Positions 1-12,811 of a DNA stretch of 64,000 nt are shown here, piece by piece. A program made the position numbers and the translations under genes. The number at the start of each line of letters is the position of its first letter. Position 1 is the first letter of the stretch. The notes beneath the pieces are model-generated. The model saw only the letters and a list, made by a program, of their open reading frames with translations, did no database searches and was not told where the DNA came from. Source of the DNA: Anisakis pegreffii (Eukaryota; Nematoda; Chromadorea; Rhabditida; Anisakidae). The stretch is taken from NCBI GenBank assembly GCA_035041965.1, contig JAPYMA010001478.1, forward strand, positions 1 through 64,000, written 5' to 3'.

Positions 1-860
1 TGAGGATAGCCTTACTTCGTTCAGTTACGTATTGCTACGCTTTACTCGTGATCAGATGCAAACTTCAGTCTTTTTCAATCCATCCTTACAGATTGTTAAA
101 CTGATGTTTTTCATAAATCACGTAGCATCACTCAAAAATGGGTGTTTAAATTCAGACTTCACTAACGCCAACCTCGGTCAATGTTTGAGCATTGCATTGG
201 GTTGGTGTTATTCGTTGATTTACGGAGGTATGGACGGGGTTTATAGCGAACAGGTTGATGCTTTGTTCAACGGAACACTTCTAACTCAATTTTTCGTCAC
301 TCGTAACGATCCAATTTGAAACGCTTTGATCAAAGTACGTAATACTCTTTTTTTGTTATTGCTCGCAGCTGGTCTTGCGACTCACCGAATCACACAACAC
401 GTATTGCCGCTGAAATTCCACAATATTTAACGGAGTTCACATAGGCAGAAGATGTTTCAGCAATCTTGATGTGTACTACTTGTGCGGCTTCTGTCCGCAT
501 GGTTGAAAATATTACTCGATCATTCGTGCCAATCTGAAACAAACCCAAGCTTAATGCCGGCTCAAAAGCTGATTACTACCGCAAACTCGAGACACTTCAT
601 AGTCGGATACATTTTCAAGTGGATTCGAGAAAGGTCACGATGAAGAGTGGTAGCTCTACGTGAGGTACACACTTCTTCATAAATGCCCTCCATCGAAATC
701 ATCGATTCGCAGCAATCATTCGATCAGCCTTAAAAGATCGCGTATAACTCTCATTTCTTCCTCTTCCAACTTCAATTATGATCAGTATCTGCTTCATAAG
801 TCTCCTCTACTGATGCATTTTATCCAATCTTGCCTAGTCCAATTTCAATAATGGCTCAGT
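1..860. other. No recognisable gene
   Basis: Only short open frames occur here, the longest being 95 codons at 32-319 on the plus strand. None shows a known domain or a convincing splice structure. It could hold untranslated or diverged exons, but nothing supports that directly. Confidence 0.5.
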
Positions 861-894
861 TTGTCGTCTTGCGTGGCACTTTATCGAATACTAT

Positions 895-1085
895 TACTAG
901 CATTGCTATTACTCTTATTATTACTGCTGTTCCTCTCGATTATAGTGGCATTAATGACTGAGATCTTTTCGTTATTATTATTGCTATTATTAATAATAAT
1001 AGTAATATTGACAATGATTATAGTAATGAGAATAATAATATCGATAATAATAATAATAATAATAATAGCAGCAATAATGTGTATT
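895..1085. repeat. (ATT/TTA)n trinucleotide microsatellite
   Basis: This is an imperfect run of ATT, TTA and AAT triplets, densest at 895-935 and 975-1080. It opens long frames on both strands that encode only Ile/Leu/Val or Asn/Ile runs, so those frames are by-products of the repeat. Confidence 0.85.
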
Positions 1086-1230
1086 ATTACTAGTACTACT
1101 GCCACTGTGATAGTAATTCTTATCAGAATGACTATCGTTTTCATTAATGCGATTCGCATTCCAACAGAGTTACTGTGCACATATCAGATTTATGTGCTTT
1201 ATTTACTGAGCATATGGCAATTTGCATGAG

Positions 1231-2492
1231 AATAATTTGTCAATCAGTAGCTCAAACAATATTACTGATCTTTTGTTTTCATGCGCCTCATACTGAGCTT
1301 ATTACATTCGTCATGCTTATTAGAATCTGTTCATGATCTGAGAGCATAGGTAAAATGCTTGCTCGATTATATCAACGATTGAGAGCTATTTTTAGAATGC
1401 TCAATAACATTTAAAAGACAACATTTTTAATCGAAATTTTTCTTCATTGATGCGTCGTGAAATGACTCACTATCAACGATTTCGTTTCTATTTAACGATA
1501 GATGCAAAATTTCATATCAAAAGAACTGTTATAATATCAATGAACATATAGCCTTGAGGGTATTATTCATACTATTCCTGTTTAATATGTTGACTGGATA
1601 TGGCTTATTCAGCAAGATTGTCCAGTTGCTTGAACCGTCAATACTGAGAAAGATTTTACGAAAAGATCGGCTGTATGTCAGCGAAAGTTATGTTGAAAAA
1701 TTTTGAGTTGAATGATGCGAACAAAAGGATTATTAGTGAATAAGACTGAATCACATCTCATACTATTAAGTTTTTGATAAGAATACGGTCGTTCAATTAG
1801 TGAATAAGGATTTTATTTCATATTCGATTTGATATTTGCGCGTTTTGATTGAGTTTGTAACGAGCTAATTTGATATTGAGATTAATACTGATGGATGATG
1901 GTGATTCGATATGAAGCGAATGCAAAACAATGCAATAATCGTACAGCTATAAAAACTAGTAGAAGGCACATATCCTATTCAAAGGAACAAAATTAGAATT
2001 TTATTGTTAACGATATTGCTGTTTTAATTGGAAGTTTGACTGCCTTCAAGACTGATTTCCAATCGGCTCTTCTCATAATCCGATAAATCATATCACATCC
2101 ATTTGGTTATTACTATTCATAAACATAATACATACCCACATTCAGATTATAATATATATTCATCAGTGAATAAGTAATATCATCATTTTTATATTATAAG
2201 TATACAGATAAGCATCGAACATTCTACATAATGTGCTTGTGTATTATTCACATACAGCATATTAATATTTGTGTGATAGAAGCATAAAATATACAATTAT
2301 AAAAATATGCATCGAGAAACACTGACATTTCATCTGACATATTATTGTCAACGTTATCATCATAACATTTTCTATCCAGCAGCCGTTCTGTTTAGCGTTC
2401 AATGTGTTGCTGGATATACTTTCTTTTAATGAATCTTTTTTTGAACCGACCCACAACTGTGTAAAGCTCCATGGAGGATGTGTTTTTTGAAT
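1231..2492. other. No recognisable gene
   Basis: AT-rich sequence in which no open frame shows a recognisable domain or a splice-consistent exon. Nothing else stands out. Confidence 0.5.
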
Positions 2493-2539
2493 GCTTCATT
2501 CAGTTGTTTTATGATGGATCTTTGAGATCCATGATGAGG
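2493..2539. repeat. Direct repeat copy 1 with internal hairpin
   Basis: About 47 bases recur at 2711-2758, with 30 bases identical (2510-2539 versus 2729-2758). The identical part contains an 8-base perfect stem, ATGGATCT paired with AGATCCAT, around a TTG loop. Confidence 0.8.
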
Positions 2540-2710
2540 CTCATTATTCTAGCGTTCATTATCCGAATGACTAATTCGCATTTTCTAATCTGACCATATC
2601 CTCAATCAGAATGAAATGATCGATAAAATTGGCTGAGGCAATAAATGCGATTCATAATTCCGAGTTCTTCCGAATCAGTTCTCAATAATGATTCCGCCTA
2701 TAGTCACGAT

Positions 2711-2758
2711 GCTTCTTTCGGTTGTTCCTATGATGGATCTTTGAGATCCATGATGAGG
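2711..2758. repeat. Direct repeat copy 2 with internal hairpin
   Basis: This is the second copy of the repeat at 2493-2539, about 218 bases downstream. It falls inside a Ser-rich plus-strand open frame (2645-2926) that might be an exon but has no recognisable domain. Confidence 0.8.
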
Positions 2759-3988
2759 TTCAACAGCAGCGCGTACATCTTGCCAGCAATAATGAAGCAG
2801 GATGGTCATGATGAGAGTCATGAAAACGACCAGCTCATCACGAACTCCCATTCTCTGGCATTGTCATCTTCCCAAATGTGCACAAGTTTGCGCAAAAATT
2901 ATATTACCGATGGGAGGTATATGTAATACCGCTGCATGGTGGATCAGGTTGGCCGCTGCAGGGTTGTCGCAAGATTCTTCGACATCCGACGAATGAATTT
3001 CAGTTTTTTCCACAGCAGCTCCTTCAAAAATGGTATGAAAGCTTAACATCTTAGAAATGTTTCTAAGAAGTCAACTTGTGCTATCTAAAATTGACTCAAA
3101 ACACCGATCAATTTCATCGATCATTTGATGTCATTCAAATAGAACGTTACAATGTAATTCGTTTTCGTCAATCCATTCTTCTACCTCATCAAAATTCACT
3201 TCAATAACACCATGTACTATGTTACCTGGATGGTCTATCGTCAGAACCCTCAGCTTATATAAAATGAATTAATTACAAACGCTCATATATCGACGGAATT
3301 GCCAATTAAAATGCGTAACAGTACGCGTTTGCTAATAAGTAATTTAGTAAAAAGAATATGAAATTGTTCCCTATGTGATGATGTCATAATTTTGAATTCG
3401 TCGACATTATCCAACAACATTTCGGAACATCCTTACAAGGATATCTGAATTTCTTGGGAAGTGTCCTCAAAAACGTTGGCTATTTCACATAGCTTTCACA
3501 AACTTAGTGAGTTTTTTTTCTAGCCAATTGCTGTATCCTATCAGCAGTGTGTTGCGTGGCTTGATTCAATAATCGAATGCTATTGCGAATTTTTGAGTGG
3601 TACTCAAATATATGATCTGTTGTTGTCAAAGATTGCTCTCCAATTGACATTCTCTTATGAACTCACTGAATTTTAGTTTAATTGCTACATCCGCACCAGA
3701 GAATCATAATTTTACTAAACACCTCAAAAATGACTTCCATGGCTTTGTGTATGCCATTTACGATGATAAATTTTGCCTTTTCGCAATGATGATTGTAAAT
3801 ACTTTTCTCCATTCTACTGTTCCATTCTAATTTTTAACTCACTATCAGTATCTTGTTATATGAAGATATCATTCTAACCAATTTTACCATGAAATGCTGC
3901 TATCATTATGACGTGCTTATCACAAGTATCATCTTTCTATGATCGGATCGAAATCGCGTTAAACGAGCGTTTGTTTGCGGCAATCGTG
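2759..3988. other. No confident gene; possible 5' exons of the CXXC gene
   Basis: A Ser-rich plus-strand frame ends near a donor-like AG/GTATAT at about 2916, so an upstream exon of the CXXC gene is possible. No motif or conserved neighbour supports it, and the rest shows nothing recognisable. Confidence 0.3.
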
Positions 3989-6900
3989 ATGAATTCTCAT
4001 TTGGATGTTGATGATTTCAGTGTGATGAGCACTCTGATGTCAATGGGACCAATGCTAATGGTCGACAGCAATCAAAACACCAATCGAATGTATCCCCACG
4101 GTCCGCATCATCTCCACTTGAACACTCACCATCATAATTTCAATCCTGGCCCTCCACAGCCTCAGGTAGCACTGTCCGCAACATTGTCCAATACGTTCAC
4201 TCCAATGACACATAACGCCCTAATTCATGCTACTCCATCTGCACTACAACCGGTCTTGATGGCATCATCGATGAATCGTTCACAAAGGTATCGAAATTAA
4301 CTCTCATTCAGCTTCTCAACTCTTCACACTTATTGTTAATAGCATTTGTCATTCAGATCGACTCCTACAAAACCACCAAGACACGATAATTTTTGAGTAT
4401 TCTTCGCGCATCAATTCCAACAGTTTCTCTTCTTCATTCATCCTATAAGTTATCGCTCTTCACTGGGTTGCTGTGTGTGCTAAGAGCAAGAAGCGAGTAA
4501 TGAAAGCTTAAAATAATGAAACATTATCTTTGGAACAAATGCAATTTTATCGGAGAGTTAATTACAATGAGTGGGTTTCGAGATGAAAAGAGATTATTTG
4601 CGTAGATGTGGAGTGTGTCGTGGTTGTCAGTGTAAACCTTGCGGTCATTGTACGTACTGTCAAGACAGTCCTCAGTTCGGTGGGCCAGGCGTCAAGAAAC
4701 AATCGTGTATTGAACGGAGGTGTTTGCGTGTGCTCGAAAACAGATTGCAGGTATTCGAATTTCTTGATATGATCATCGCCGTTATTTCCATCTCATCCAG
4801 TCATTTAGTCGATTTGCAATATTCCTTTATCATGAAATGCAATCAGCCAATCTTAACTTGTTGTTATCATTATTATTTCATAGTAAATGTTTTATTTTTA
4901 TTTGTAATCCTACCAGATCGTTCATGTTCAAAAAAGAATATAGAAAAGAGTTACTCAGATGTGAGCGTGAAATAAAAAAACTAACTGTAAGGCTCTTTTT
5001 GAATGATGTTGATTATGATACATATTGCTTGTAGTACTTCTGTTTGCAATCTTAAGCATCCGCATTTAAATAGTCAATGAAAATGCATGAGTCTGATAAG
5101 CCCATCTGCGCAAGATTATATAAAGAGTCACTGAACTTATAAAGGATAGGATCGGAAAGTAAGTTTGAGCTCAGAAGTTCCGAAAGATGAACCAGGAAGA
5201 GAAAATTCGAAAATTGGGTATGGATGAATGGATGATGCATTCAAATGGTGCAAATGATGTAATATTGCATCTTCACAAAATACGTGCACACCATTGAGTG
5301 AGGGTTTATTGGAATCGGATTTTTCAGCGTGATGCGCCAACGTTCAAGGCACGTGTTGGTTGCAATCAATGCGAGGATTGTCGTATGCCAGACTGTCAAA
5401 TATGCCTTGTATGCCTTGACAAAAGGTTACGATTACAGATCACTGAACTGTGACTTCTTATCTGACTGCAAATCACCTTCAAAGTATTCCTTTGAAAAGC
5501 TTTTGGAAAGCGATGCGATTATGAAATGAAGATTCATAAATATCAAATAAATACGAATGCTAGAATGTTCAAAATTGCAATTTGCAATTCTTTGCATGAA
5601 CGTTCTGAAATGTTTCATTCCATCCAGACAATCAAAATACGGTGTATCAGTTTAAGCATCATGCATGAATCAATTCTTCATGCGTACTATCAATGTGATC
5701 GAAAATTTGATAAAACTACTTTTTGATTTTTGAAAAAATTTTCCTTAATATATTTTTTCATTGCGATCGATTTCAGATTTTTCGATAATCGTTACATGAC
5801 AGGTGCGATGTGTGCGAAGAAACGTTGCAATAATGCAACGAGCATTGAGTTGCCGGCTGCACAGAATGCTGAAATTCGACAGGTATTGTGAAGTTTTTCG
5901 GTTTCTAAGGATTGATCCGTTTTTTTTAATTTTATCACACTCATAATGCAAATGGAAGTTTATTAGCACCTGAAAATTGCTGACATGATCTGCAAAATTT
6001 CCGACTGTGTTGACCACTGGACAATTGCCCACCATCTAGGAGAACTGTCCTAGGCAGCAACCTCTTTGCAGTTATCAGGGAGGGGCCTTTTTTTCCAGAT
6101 CCAAAACCGAGAAGCAGCTATCCTCGAACCGGCACTTAATCAAAACTTGAATTCATCATATAAAACAACTAAATTTCACATGTCACATTGTCTTTGCACG
6201 TTTCTGGCTCTCGCTTGAATGATCCTTCCCTGATTGGATAATGTAATATACACGACTACTAGCCACTCAGTTACCAGGAAAACATACGTTTAAAAAGATT
6301 AGTTAATGTAGAAATGCTGTAGGAATGCTCAACTTTAAATACAGTAAGAAAATGTGCCAGAATGCGTTTGTAGGTTGTTAGAGGTGTGTCTGATGTTGTT
6401 AGAATCTTCACATTCTCTTAAGGGTGCTATTTGATTGCGTGGATGCTACCTTGTGTAATAGGAGTAATAATCAATCGCACAACAGCTTCAACAAAATATA
6501 ACTAACTGAATCACGCATTAAAAAGAAACATTAATTGCGTTCGCTTGACAGTTCATAATTTCCTGAATGTATGAATCAATTCAGTACTCTTTCTTCAACG
6601 ATTATTATGAATTCATTGTTGAAATTATGTTTCATTCATGTGAATTATATCATATTACATTGTGCCAAGAAGGAAATTCACCTTTCTATAGCAATATTCC
6701 ATCATCACATTCCTCAGTTACTGAAAAGTAATTGATTCAGTTCATTCCGTCCAATAAAAATTCCAATGGATGTTTCAATATGTGACAAATCTGAAGATTG
6801 CGAACGCAAATGCCCCAAAGTCATTTGTACGAGGCCAAAGCAACTTGTTTGCTAATTTTTGTGAATTTTCGAATTTTTTCATCCTACTGACGATGTTTTT

Positions 6901-7928
6901 TCATCTTTCATTTAACGTATTCTTCCATTTTTTTGAGCTTATCGTTGAAGTTAGACTCACGGGAATTTTCACATCATCTTGACGGTTCCTTTTTCACAAT
7001 TCAACTCAGTCTAATCTAATTTTAATATTTTTTGATTTATTGATTGCAGTGCTAGAGTTTCTGGCGTGATGAGTGAAACGATATCGAAGAAGTTCGCATT
7101 CATCAGAAAATTTCCAAATGTTTTCAGGCCCATAAACGCGCATACGAGCAATTGTATGTGCCAGCCGATTACAATCAAATGTTGAAACGACGTGCTGCAC
7201 CACCTGGCATGGAGCATTTGCTTGGTGCTGCTCCAAGCGTAAGCCAATCACAACAGTGTTTAGTTGGTATGCCTGGACAATCACTGCTGAACACTGTGAA
7301 TGGTGCTCATGGATTGCACCCTGGCTATCTGGGCAGTCATTTGCCTCATCAACAACCTCCGCAGGCACACCACGCGAGCGCTCGTTCTAACCTCCATGCT
7401 CTGCCTCATCACAACCAACAACAATTACGATTCATGCAATCTCCGCTAACACCGAATCAACCAGCTCCATCTTCTCACCTACTAATGCCCCATCCCACCA
7501 ACACAACCACTATTATAGCATCATCACAATCGAGTAAATCCTTCAATAATGATTGTGCAAATAGTGATCTTAACTGCGATCGCACATCGTCAACGTCCTC
7601 ATTAACCGGCAATGAGACAACAGCAACAGTTGCATCGTCACCCTCCTTACCGCTCTCCTCATCTGTACCCATATCGTCCACGATCAACTCGAACAATAAC
7701 AGCAATCAATCACAAATCCCTCATAATGCATGTAATCAGCAGGCGAATTCCAATCTGGTTCAGATGTCGCCGTTCTTGAATCACAACGCAGTCTATCCAC
7801 ATCACCTGATACCTCCTCATTTCGCCGCATATCCCTATTTTGACCATCATCAGCCTTTGACTGATCCGTTCGTACCACCGAGCTATGCACCCGATATGAA
7901 AAACGCTGTTGTTCTTCAGCCTCTCTAG
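3989..7928 (+). CDS. Tandem CXXC zinc-finger protein, five exons
   Basis: Proposed exons are 3989-4287, 4591-4750, 5328-5425, 5777-5882 and 7128-7928, about 487 residues. Phases agree at every junction, but the 5' start and the first splice (acceptor near 4590) are uncertain. Residues 106-144 form a classic CXXC finger with Cys at 106, 109, 112, 117, 120, 123, 139 and 144 and the FGG motif at 129-131. Residues 165-203 form a second finger with all eight Cys (165, 168, 171, 176, 179, 182, 198, 203), spread over two exons, but with FFDN where FGG should be. The N-terminal arm is Met/His/Asn-rich. The 266-residue last exon is Gln/His/Ser/Asn-rich with no known domain. CXXC domains usually bind unmethylated CpG, so a nuclear chromatin or transcription role is inferred. 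No PHD, SET, MBD or methyltransferase domain is visible, so it is not a plain CFP1, KMT2 or DNMT1 orthologue. Confidence 0.85.
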
Positions 7929-8456
7929 ATCTTATTCTTCGTACGGTAATGCTGAAATGCAGCATGAGGTATATTTGATTACAGTTCATGCCATAAACTT
8001 AAGCGTAAAGCGAGTAGGTGGCTAAACGAAGCACCTTTGACCATTGCAATCAATGAAAGATAACCTAATTGGTTCCAGTTGGAGCAGATCTTCGTAGCGA
8101 CAATTTTAATTGATAACGTAGAGCATCAACAATTGCATTAGTAAACTTTTCGTGGTGCTCAGATCATATTAGAATATTTGGTCGGAGTTAGAGTCGTCTT
8201 CTTTGGTAATGTCTGTATGAGTGCTTGGGAAGCTTGTCTGATAGCCTGCCTTCAGCATCTTCGAAAGTTTATCAGTAGAAGTTTGTTGAGATTTAGCAGT
8301 TTCTCCTCTCATCGAGGACTCTCGTGGCGTTTGATTAACCAAGGTTGTGAAGTCAGCAATGGTTATGAACCGAAACGGAATTCTGCCGGAAATTTTGCTT
8401 GCAACCCAAATCGTTAGTAAACCGAGATTTAGCTGTATGTGAAACCGAGTCATTTT

Positions 8457-8462
8457 AATAAA
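8457..8462 (+). other. Candidate polyadenylation signal of the CXXC gene
   Basis: This is the first clear AATAAA noticed downstream of the stop at 7928, about 530 bases into the presumed 3' untranslated region. Confidence 0.4.
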
Positions 8463-11400
8463 CTGTCATTAATATTCAAAAGCAATTGTTCATTCAACCA
8501 TTTATTTACTGTCTCATTAGCTGGTTCATTCGATGACATTCATTACAGCTAGTTCAAGATATTTGATTGCATTTGTTATTAGTCAAGAACAAACGATTTT
8601 TATTCCGTATATATTTCGGTCACACTTCGTTCGCTTCTCTCAATCTTTCGTTTTGATTCAAGCTGAGAGTCGAAGTTGCGTGTTAAGGTTGGAAGTTAAC
8701 ATTAGCAGTTTTAGCGTATTGCTAACTGGATCAATCCGTGCAAGTAAATCCTCATTGGTTCCTATCGGAATTTGATTCTGTGTTGCAAAATTTGTTGCAA
8801 CCTCTGATATTGATCCTTTTTCATGCAACTCATTTGAGTTGTATTCTTAAATTGATTTCAACAGTTAAATACCTCAAAGATGTGGCTTGCCTTGAACATC
8901 TATTTGTATGTGCATCATCTGTCATTACTACAAATGAGTTATGATCGATTTGTTGCCAATGCTCTCAAATTCGAACCGAATACTTTGTACATAGTGCCGT
9001 ATTGTTGTGATTAAAATGTATTCATAAATATCTATTGATTGTTCTTATTATCACTGAAGCGTATTATTTTACTTGAAGCATCATTGCTGAATTGACGACA
9101 ACTTTTTGATTCTTTTGAAACGATTTCATTGGAGTGCCAAACCAACAGAATGCGTTGAGTATCGTACTGAAATTGAATGAGTGATTTTTTCGGTTGTTAT
9201 TCTATAGCACTTGAATTAATCAATTCGTTCACATTAATAGCTTCTGCCATTTGAAAGATGTTAAAAGGTTTGATATGAATGAAGTTTGTGCGTAATCATA
9301 TCCATGAAAAGTTTCATCGAGTCATTAAGTGAAGCCGTCCTTGAATTTCATGTGCTACCAACACAATCGCATTGAATGTGATAATGTTTTAACTGAACTG
9401 AACGCTGTTTATATTTTAAAGTTACTATGTTTTATTCTGATGTTTTTCTTTCTGACTGAAATGATCTTGTTGTACTGGAAATTTGAGGTGGATGAGTACA
9501 CATGGTGGAACAGATGATAAAGGGCTTATGATTCTTGCATGCTCAGTTTAGGCTACAAGGGCAATTTTAAAACGTATGAAGATATATTTGATTGACAGCG
9601 CATGATCTGTTTGATCTACCATATCTCACTGAATCCCACTTAAAAATATTAGAGCATCTTCGAATAGATAAAGCTATACTTGCGGATGGGTTCTATCCTG
9701 CGGATCAGTTCCTGAAAACGTAATACATAATATTAGCTATTTGCGGTTTTATGTTCGTATTTGTCGTAACATCGTTACTAATTAAATGACTTATACCGAA
9801 CTATTGAGTTCAGCAACACTGTATTATGCACTTATCAGGAAATCATTATCTTAATCTGAGGAGATTGAAACATCAATAGAAAAGACATCTCAGATCAGAC
9901 GTGAACGAGAAAAAACAACAGCCCTATCTCATCATCTGCATTCACTCACATCATTATTCTTCAACTGATATCCAAAAGCTTATTGATGAACCCATACACT
10001 TTTCTATTGTTATAAAAGACGAACTATGATACGGTTTATGTGAATATTAGTCGATGCGATTCAGTCAAATTTTCCTAACACTACGTTGAGTCTTATTGTT
10101 GCCAAAATTTCACTCCAGATGCAGATTCGTACGGAATTAAGAATGAGGTTGGTGATATACTAATTGCACCGGTGTTGCAGCTTGAAATGTCAGCGTATTG
10201 TGAATTCTGAGTGTCAATTGTTGATATGATAGTGATGATCGCGTTATGTTCAACAAGAATTTGTAACATGAAGTGCCAAACTAAACTTGACTTGACGTTA
10301 CTGACCCTGTGTTTGTTTAGTAAGGTTCCCAGTGAGATTGCCTGACCTCACCGCGGCAATCATGAAATATTTCCTATCAAACGATGTTCGACCTTGCATT
10401 CAAAAACAATTTCGAATCTGATCGCGACATAGCGAAATATAATTAAAACGCTATTTATGTTTATATTTTCTCATTAATTTATGCTCATTTTTTATTCCAA
10501 ATCTCAATAATGCTGTTATAACAGACGCTATTCAGTTGCTTCAGTCATTCGACGAAAATCTTGTCCCGCTCGTATGTTACACGCCTCACCAAGACACTCG
10601 TCTATGTTCAACATCGTTCTACCGTTCTGAGCAATCCCAAGAAACATTGTCCTCATTCCTTACGCATCTGTTCACAATCTCTTAAATGTATCACTTTTTG
10701 AAGCGATCACATTTTGTGGTTCAGAACGCTTGATACTTCATCAACTCAAAATTTCACTCTATCAGAAACTCTCAGGCAACAATTGATCATCAATCTTCAT
10801 TCTGATCATCTGGAGTGATGTTCTGTTGATAAAACGTTATGCTTTCGTTTATCTGATTAATGTGGATCATCAAATTCTCAGTTATGAAATTTTCCAACTG
10901 TGATTATTAAATTACGAATGAATTGCCGATAGACTGTGAATTGAGAATTATTTAATGATGAACGCGAGAATAATGCTGTATTGTGTATGTGTGTATTTGT
11001 AATACTTCATGTGATTGTTTCATGTTCAGATCATTTTGACAGAATAATCTTATTTTGACAGAATAATCATTTTAAAAATGTGTATTCTTGATTGCTTCTG
11101 TTATCTGTTTCTATTTCCAAAGAATCAATCATAGTATGTGTTTTCCAAAAGTAAACAACTGATAGATACAATATGAATCTTCGTAAGTAATGTTCAATTT
11201 TCGAAAAGAATAACCTCCGCACTGCAGATGAATATTGTATGCAACACTGACATTTGTGAGATTAGTTGCCATAATTTTCAACATATATTTTATAATGCAT
11301 ATTTTTCTGCAAGGATATGGATAACGTGAGTAATCTGCTGTGCATTGCACCGAATGTAAAGAAACATTTTATTATGTGAAATGAAACAACATTCGCACAG

Positions 11401-12382
11401 CTCGGTTTCATTTTTGTGTGTTCAAATGAATTTCTGAATCAGAACGGAATCGTTTTGAAAGAAATGCTTAACTTCTCGATCATTAATTAGTAAAATTAGT
11501 ATGAATTGTGAAAATTTCCAATGTTGTAATGTAAAAGCTTGCATTAAATAAGTGAAAGTCGTCATCACCGCATTTCATCCAGCTCATCTGATTCAATGCA
11601 TCATTTTCATCCACATTTTCAATCCCAACAAATGTCATTAAACGGATGAGATCATTACACGCTCTTTTCGAATCATACAGCTTAGACGACAATTGATGTG
11701 GCAACTGAACGACAGAATGTTTTTGTGAAGATAAATGCTTGAAAATAAAATCTAATCGAGCCGTTGATCGATTTTACACAATGTAATGAACATTACACCG
11801 AACGAAATAAGTGGAATAAAAATACGCGGATGTTTACAATTAATGTGAATTGAAAAAATAAATGATTCTAAGTGCGACGATGAGATGAATACACCGCATA
11901 CCGTTGAATACTCTCGTTGGGTACGAACGTTTGGACGTAATCAAACTGCTCCAAAAGGTGTCGCTGTTTGATATGAATTCATCTGCCAGCATGAGGCTGT
12001 CACGTGAAAAAAAAGAAGAACCCTAGGAAACATTTGCTAGCCTACCACTGTTATCCAGTTTTCCCAGAGACGCAAGTATTCAAGGCGATTACGGCATAAG
12101 CATAATTTGAGCACTACAATATTTGTTCGGCACACATTCGTTTCATTTTATTCAATCGAATTCGTTCCCTTAAAAATGCACCAACAATTTTCTCCATGAA
12201 TTCCGCAGCCATCGAATCGTCGCATTCTCGGCGAATCGTTTCTGGTATCGCTTTAAGGACGCACGTCAATGCTCTGCAAATATTTTAACGTTTTCTTAGA
12301 ACTTTTCAGAATCAAAATGAAATTCCTTCCGCTTGGCTGCTCTTCTTCGCCTACTCAATTGCTTTAACGTTGACCGTTTTGG
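8463..12382. other. Long intergenic stretch, no recognisable gene
   Basis: Only short open frames without domain or splice support. A small tandem repeat of a 16-base unit (TTTTGACAGAATAATC) lies at about 11035-11070. Confidence 0.5.
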
Positions 12383-12811
12383 TCAAATGGATACCTTTCC
12401 ACAACCATAAGCACTACTGATTTTCCCTTTCAGTTGTATGAGCGCAACTAGGGATTTCATTTTTTTTCCACACGGGACTGAATCAGTCGCGAGCTGACAT
12501 CTCGAATCGGATAAATTTCGCACTCTGAACGAATCAAAACAAACACCTAATGAAGGTGTGTACCTGCAAGTGACCTTCGTTGCTCTCAACGATGTGCTTT
12601 CATCCAGAGCAAAATAGCCACATCGCACCAAGAAATGTTCCAGTGACTTTCGCTCATTCCAATAACAAGGTAAATGCCTTCGAAACTCTGAAGTTGATAG
12701 AAAAAAGCTTTGATACACCTTGTCAAATTTAGCAGTTAACTGATAAATAAAATAAAAGCGATGCAACAAAATCTTCGTACAAGGCAGATCGTTCCATTTG
12801 GGAACCATCAA
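12383..12811 (-). CDS. Unassigned 142-codon open frame
   Basis: This continuous minus-strand frame stands out in AT-rich sequence that otherwise lacks genes. The product has seven or eight Cys, several in the second half, with no signal peptide, membrane segment or motif I recognise. At this base composition a frame of this length can occur by chance once or so in a window this size. No flanking exons were identified. Confidence 0.15.
   Translation of the reverse strand: MMVPKWNDLPCTKILLHRFYFIYQLTAKFDKVYQSFFLSTSEFRRHLPCYWNERKSLEHFLVRCGYFALDESTSLRATKVTCRYTPSLGVCFDSFRVRNLSDSRCQLATDSVPCGKKMKSLVALIQLKGKISSAYGCGKVSI

Noticed and set aside
861..1229. Long overlapping frames on both strands (122 and 99 codons)
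   Set aside because: They only translate the ATT/TTA microsatellite, giving Ile/Leu or Asn/Ile runs on both strands.
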